A DNA stretch of 64,000 bases, from NCBI GenBank assembly GCA_019240115.1, contig JAFAYV010000075.1:1-64000 (forward strand), read 5' to 3'. The stretch comes from Solirubrobacterales bacterium. Its GTDB lineage: Bacteria; Actinomycetota; Thermoleophilia; Solirubrobacterales; Solirubrobacteraceae. Positions 60,298 to 64,000 of the stretch are shown here, piece by piece (within the stretch, counting starts at the first letter, position 1; each line of letters opens with the position of its first letter). The position numbers and the translations under genes are program-made. The notes beneath the pieces are model-generated. The model ran no database searches. It saw only the letters and a program-made list of their open reading frames with translations, and was not told the DNA's origin.

Positions 60298-62195
60298 CTG
60301 GAGTCTTCGAGTACCGACGCCGAGCCGCCGTCGACGAGGCGGCGCTGGTCAGGATGCGCGAGACCCTGCGCCATCGGGGTCCCGACGGCGAAGGCCTGTT
60401 CATCAGCCCAGACCGGATGGTCGGTCTCGGCCACCGACGCCTGGCGATCGTGGATCCGGCCGGCGGCGCGCAGCCGATGGTCGGGCCCACGGGGCAGGTG
60501 CTCGTGTTCAACGGCGAGATCTACAACTACCCGACGCTGCGCCGCGAGCTGGAGGCGGACGGGATCTGCTTTCGCACGCGCTGCGACTCTGAAGTGATCC
60601 TCAGGCTCTACGAACGAGATGGGGAGGGGTGTGTGGATCGGCTCAACGGGATGTTCGCATTCGCGATCTGGGACCCGGATCCGCGGAAGCTCTTCTTCGC
60701 GAGAGACGGGATCGGCGAGAAGCCGTTCTACTGGACCGACCTCGGCGGCACCTTCTTGTTCGGCTCGGAGATCAAGGCAATCCTTGCCGACCAGCGCGTT
60801 CGCCGCGAAGTCAACGAGGAGGCGATCGCTCCGTATCTGGTCAACCTCGTGACGCCGAGCCCGGAGACGCTCTTTCGGGGAATCTGGAAGCTTGCGCCCG
60901 GGCACTGCGGCTCGTGCTCACCAGACGGAGTGAGCGTCCGTCGGTACTGGGACCCCTTCCAGCCGCGCCGAGCGCGTCCGGACTCGCTGCAGACCTCGGT
61001 GGCCGGCGTTCGCCGACTGCTCACGGAGTCGGTCCATGCGAGGCTGATGGCTGACGTACCGGTAGGGGTCCTGCTGAGCGGCGGCGTTGACTCCACCGGC
61101 ATCGTGGCCATGCTCGGAGCTCGCGCCAAGGGCGTGGCCACGTTCTCCGTCGGGTTCGAGGGCTCGTCCGAGATCGACGAGCGGGCGATCGCACGGACGG
61201 TCGCCGACCATTACGGAACCGATCACCACGAAGTGGTGGTCACCGAGTCGGCGGCGATGCGCTCCCTCACGAAGCTCGTTCATCACCAGGACGAGCCGCT
61301 CGCGGATCCGGTCTGCGTGCCGCTGATGTTCGTCTGCGAGCTGGCGAGAGCCACCGGCGTGCCGGTCGTGATGGCCGGCGAGGGGGCAGACGAGCTGTTC
61401 TGGGGCTATCCCCGCTACCGTCAGATCATGGCCAGGGAGCAGTGGCTGCGAGCGCTGCTCGCACTTCCGAGCCCGCTGCGCCGCGCCGCACCGAGCCTGG
61501 TTCCGGCCAGCTGGCACCCGCGGCTGCGAGATCTCCTGGAGGGCATCGCGCGGGGAAGGCCCTATCCGATGCATATGCCGCTTGGGCTCACTTCCCGTCA
61601 GGTCGACCAACTGATCCGCGTCCGCTTGCGCCGCAGCGATGGCTGGACCCACAACTCGACACCGAACGGCGATCCGATCGCGACCCTGGGCTGGGACACC
61701 CAGGAATACGAGTTCGGCCTGCGGCTGCCCGAGCTGCTCCTGATGCGGATCGATCGCTTCTCGATGGCCCATGGCGTCGAGGCGCGCGTGCCCTTCCTGG
61801 ACCCAGGCCTCGTCGACTATGCCTACCGGATTCCGTTCGAGCAGAAATTGCTTGGCGACGAGTCCAAGCGCGTCCTCAAGCTTGCGCTCGCTGGTCTCGT
61901 TCCGCGCTGGGTACTGGAGCGGCCGAAGCAGGGCTTCGGGGCCCCGGTCGACCGGTGGTTTCAGTCGGGCTTCGAGGACCTGCTGCGCCGGCTCATGGAT
62001 TCCGAGGCAATGGGCACCTACTTCGATATCGGACGGATGGAGGGCGGCTACCGCGATCGGCGGCTGGGGCGCAACCGGCTGCGGTTCTCGTTGTGGTTCA
62101 TCCTGAACTTCGCGCTGTGGCACCGCCAGTGGATCGAGGGCGAGTCGACGGAGGAGTTGATCGAGCGCTCGATCACTGCCAGCGCGCGCCGATAG
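60285..62195 (+). CDS. Asparagine-synthase-type glutamine amidotransferase (AsnB family), copy 2
   Basis: The 636-residue protein starts GTG-TGC, giving the catalytic Cys2 of the glutaminase domain (MCGIAGVFEYRR), with RHRGPDGEGLF and FNGEIYNYPTL. The synthetase part has the PP-loop LLSGGVDSTGIVAML and AGEGADELFWGYPRY. The two copies in the locus are similar in length but clearly different in sequence, so they are not a recent duplication and may amidate two different sugars or steps. The start overlaps the glycosyltransferase stop by 13 bp. Its end overlaps the next, convergent glycosyltransferase by 23 bp. Confidence 0.92.
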   Translation: MCGIAGVFEYRRRAAVDEAALVRMRETLRHRGPDGEGLFISPDRMVGLGHRRLAIVDPAGGAQPMVGPTGQVLVFNGEIYNYPTLRRELEADGICFRTRCDSEVILRLYERDGEGCVDRLNGMFAFAIWDPDPRKLFFARDGIGEKPFYWTDLGGTFLFGSEIKAILADQRVRREVNEEAIAPYLVNLVTPSPETLFRGIWKLAPGHCGSCSPDGVSVRRYWDPFQPRRARPDSLQTSVAGVRRLLTESVHARLMADVPVGVLLSGGVDSTGIVAMLGARAKGVATFSVGFEGSSEIDERAIARTVADHYGTDHHEVVVTESAAMRSLTKLVHHQDEPLADPVCVPLMFVCELARATGVPVVMAGEGADELFWGYPRYRQIMAREQWLRALLALPSPLRRAAPSLVPASWHPRLRDLLEGIARGRPYPMHMPLGLTSRQVDQLIRVRLRRSDGWTHNSTPNGDPIATLGWDTQEYEFGLRLPELLLMRIDRFSMAHGVEARVPFLDPGLVDYAYRIPFEQKLLGDESKRVLKLALAGLVPRWVLERPKQGFGAPVDRWFQSGFEDLLRRLMDSEAMGTYFDIGRMEGGYRDRRLGRNRLRFSLWFILNFALWHRQWIEGESTEELIERSITASARR

Positions 62196-63372
62196 GTGAT
62201 GTGCCCCGAGCGCGCTCCGCGGCGAGAGCATCGTAGATACGGGTCAACTGCGCTTCCTGTGCCTGCCAGTTGTGGCGCTCCAGAGCAAGCCGCCGCGCCT
62301 CGCGTGCCCGCGCCTGGTAGCGGTGGGGGTCGGACCGTACCCGCTCGATCGCGCGCGCGATGCTGCCAGGCGACTGCGGGTCGAAGAGCTCGCCTACCGG
62401 CGGGTCACCATCGGTCACCACCCGCCGGATCTCGGGAAGGTCGCTGGCGACGACGGGCAGGCCAGCCATCAGGTACTCGTGCAGTTTGTTGGTGTCGCCG
62501 AGTAGGTCGCTGCGATGGTTGGGCTTGATCGGGACCAGGCCCACCGTGGCACTCGCCGCGATGTGGACGAGGTCGTCGAACGGGCGCGCGCCCAACAGGT
62601 GGACACGATCCGCGACGCCAAGCTCCTCGGCCCACTGTCGGACGAGCTCGCGATCGTGATCGCGGCCGAAGCCGATCACGACGAAGTGGAGTTCGTCCAC
62701 CATCGACAGGGCCTCGATCGTCTCGCGGAAGGCGCGCTCGCGGGCATAGACGCCGCCCTGGTACAGAAGCACCGGCTTCTCGGGAGGAAAGCCGACCGGG
62801 GACGGCCGCAGCTCGACCACACGATCGGGGACGTTGGCGAGCACGACGAGTTCGCGCCGCCCGTGCCGCGCTCGCAACTCGTCGGCGCGCGAGCGATTCG
62901 TCGTGATCACGGCCGTGGCATGCCGGACGAGAAACCGCTCGAGCAGCCACGGGGGCGCTGCCGCGACGACGTTCATCGGGGTTCGGGGCTCGGCGTTCCC
63001 GTAGAGCTCGTGCGCGTCGTAGACGAAACGGGCTCGACGCAGCTTGGCGGCGAGAGCCGCCGCCGGCCCCGGGTGGATGTTGTGAATGTGGTACGCGCCC
63101 GCCGGCGTGGCAAGCGTCTCGCCCCACAACCGGAGAAGGGTGCGCGCGCGGCCGAGCCTGGACACCGTGCCACTGCGCGACCCGAGTGGGACCTCGACGA
63201 CATCGATCCCGCCGACCGTCCGCCGCTGAAGGCGGTCGATCTCGTAGCGGCAACCGATGAGCGCGACCGAGAAACCGTGCGTATTGAGTGTTCGTGCCTC
63301 CCGCCACACGCGCGCGTCAGTGGCTAGATCTCCCACGACCACCGCGCAGATGTCGTAGCGATGCCCCATCAT
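62173..63372 (-). CDS. Glycosyltransferase family 4 protein
   Basis: The 399-residue GT-B enzyme has an N-terminal acceptor domain (ICAVVVGDLATDARVWREARTL...YHIHNIHPGPAAALAAKLRRARFVYDAHELYG) and the C-terminal donor domain with KPVLLYQGGVYARERAFRETIEAL, HLLGARPFDDLVHIAASATVGLVPI and LGDTNKLHEYLMAGLPVVASDLPEIRRVV, the GT4 EX7E region. The DARVWREA start is typical of GT4 enzymes that work with heparinase-like genes in polysaccharide loci. Its ATG overlaps the upstream heparinase-like stop (ATGA), so they are one operon. Confidence 0.9.
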   Translation of the reverse strand: MMGHRYDICAVVVGDLATDARVWREARTLNTHGFSVALIGCRYEIDRLQRRTVGGIDVVEVPLGSRSGTVSRLGRARTLLRLWGETLATPAGAYHIHNIHPGPAAALAAKLRRARFVYDAHELYGNAEPRTPMNVVAAAPPWLLERFLVRHATAVITTNRSRADELRARHGRRELVVLANVPDRVVELRPSPVGFPPEKPVLLYQGGVYARERAFRETIEALSMVDELHFVVIGFGRDHDRELVRQWAEELGVADRVHLLGARPFDDLVHIAASATVGLVPIKPNHRSDLLGDTNKLHEYLMAGLPVVASDLPEIRRVVTDGDPPVGELFDPQSPGSIARAIERVRSDPHRYQARAREARRLALERHNWQAQEAQLTRIYDALAAERARGTSPIGARWQ

Positions 63373-64000
63373 CGTCGGTCCGTCCGCGGGGTGATCGGTC
63401 CGATGCGATAGCCGAACCGTGGTCGAGGTCCCGTCGATGCGTCGATCCGCAGGCGCACGGCGTGCTCACGAACGCCGAAGCGAGGTGAGACCCATGCGTT
63501 TTCGATGTTCACGCCTGCGGCGCCGAAGATCTGGAGGCGCAGTCCGTCGTGTCCGCCGCAGCTCAGTGCGAACTCGTGCTCGCCGCAGGACTCAGCGCGC
63601 CAGCCAACGGCCAGCTGAAGCCGGCTGCACACGGTGTGGAGCCCTTCTCCGAGCAGATCGTCGCAGACGGTGAGAACCCCACTGTTGCTGAGCGTGAACG
63701 CGCGCATGAGAGTGACCGGCGGTCGTAGTCGTCGGTAGCCGTCGTGGCGACAGGTCAGTCGCAGCTCGTCCCGCTCCATCGTCAGCTCGTCGCGCGCCAC
63801 CCGGGCCCACCGCTCGAGCACGAACAGGCGGGCGGGATCGAGCGGGTTGATCTCCTGATCGTCGACGCAGATCGTGCTGTGAGCGGCAGTTGACCGCAGC
63901 TCGTTGCGCGCAACCGGATCCGAGGTGTAGCAATAGGTCCCCGGATCGGCCACAACCAGGGTGCCGTCGATCGACCACTCATACGACAGGAGGTCGTTGT
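63369..64000 (-). CDS. Heparinase II/III-like protein, 5' end cut by the window edge
   Basis: At least 210 C-terminal residues are visible. LVVADPGTYCYTSDPVARNELRSTAAHSTICVDDQEIN is the hallmark beta-strand region of heparinase II/III-like polysaccharide lyases (usual pattern DPGTY.Y...P.R...RST.AHNT..VD). A beta-rich tail follows. In many bacteria such a gene accompanies GT4 and AsnB genes in exopolysaccharide loci, where it may trim the polymer or release it. The frame is open to the window edge; the catalytic Tyr/His helical barrel lies outside. Confidence 0.82.
   Translation of the reverse strand, partial: NDLLSYEWSIDGTLVVADPGTYCYTSDPVARNELRSTAAHSTICVDDQEINPLDPARLFVLERWARVARDELTMERDELRLTCRHDGYRRLRPPVTLMRAFTLSNSGVLTVCDDLLGEGLHTVCSRLQLAVGWRAESCGEHEFALSCGGHDGLRLQIFGAAGVNIENAWVSPRFGVREHAVRLRIDASTGPRPRFGYRIGPITPRTDRR

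Noticed and set aside
44783-64000. Exosortase/PEP-CTERM-type system
   Set aside because: AsnB, BY-kinase and GT4 genes fit such loci, but no exosortase and no sorting-signal tail (the FN3 protein ends without a hydrophobic anchor) is visible.

Overview
The window is a 64 kb piece of a very GC-rich, gene-dense bacterial chromosome. GTG and TTG starts, ATGA/GTGA/TGATG start-stop overlaps and the gene families present (a Streptomyces-like MatB malonyl-CoA synthetase, EmrB/QacA transporters, CaiB/HyuAB catabolic genes) point to an actinobacterium. A Thermoleophilia/Solirubrobacterales origin would fit, but that is inference from gene style only. No rRNA, CRISPR array, prophage or insertion sequence was found. 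One tRNA, tRNA-Ser(GGA), lies at 309-398.

Positions 400-31,100 hold mostly intact metabolic and transport genes. They are: an M29 aminopeptidase; two acyl-CoA synthetases (one MatB-like); an AceE-type E1 and an E2 of a 2-oxoacid dehydrogenase; an isochorismatase-family amidase; a GntR-led operon of CaiB CoA-transferase, HyuA, HyuB and HMG-CoA-lyase-like genes; a secreted GH65 enzyme; an NTF2-like plus MetE-like pair; a CPA1 Na+/H+ antiporter facing a KimA-type K+ importer; a DHA2 drug exporter with an extra C-terminal helical domain; a metallophosphoesterase; a MazEF-like toxin-antitoxin pair; and an overlapping betaine-homocysteine methyltransferase and sarcosine-oxidase pair.

Positions 31,100-44,500 are a patchwork of intact and broken genes. 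Two UPF0145/YbjQ paralogues are followed by relics of a DUF1801 gene and a TetR gene. A frameshifted epoxide hydrolase comes next. A biotin-dependent carboxylase locus follows in which all three recognisable parts are damaged: the biotin carboxylase has lost its middle, the biotin carrier has an in-frame amber codon, and the carboxyltransferase has frameshifts, an amber codon and a deletion. Intact cystathionine beta-synthase and gamma-synthase genes, a TetR regulator, two crotonase genes and a histidine phosphatase lie between the relics. The motif GTGAGTTC[AG]C occurs before the TetR gene, before the drug exporter at 27.0 kb and in the 43.7 kb divergent promoter, suggesting a small regulon.

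From 44,700 to the right edge lies an exopolysaccharide locus: a WbaP-like initiating sugar transferase, a fused Wzz/BY-kinase, two AsnB-type amidotransferases, two methyltransferases (one broken by three frameshifts), a Wzx-like flippase, a Wzy-like polymerase/ligase, two GT4 glycosyltransferases and a heparinase-II/III-like gene cut by the edge. In its middle is a 985-residue secreted protein with seven fibronectin-III-like repeats and a transglutaminase-like Cys/His/Asp domain, a plausible surface-matrix protein. The locus probably continues beyond the window.
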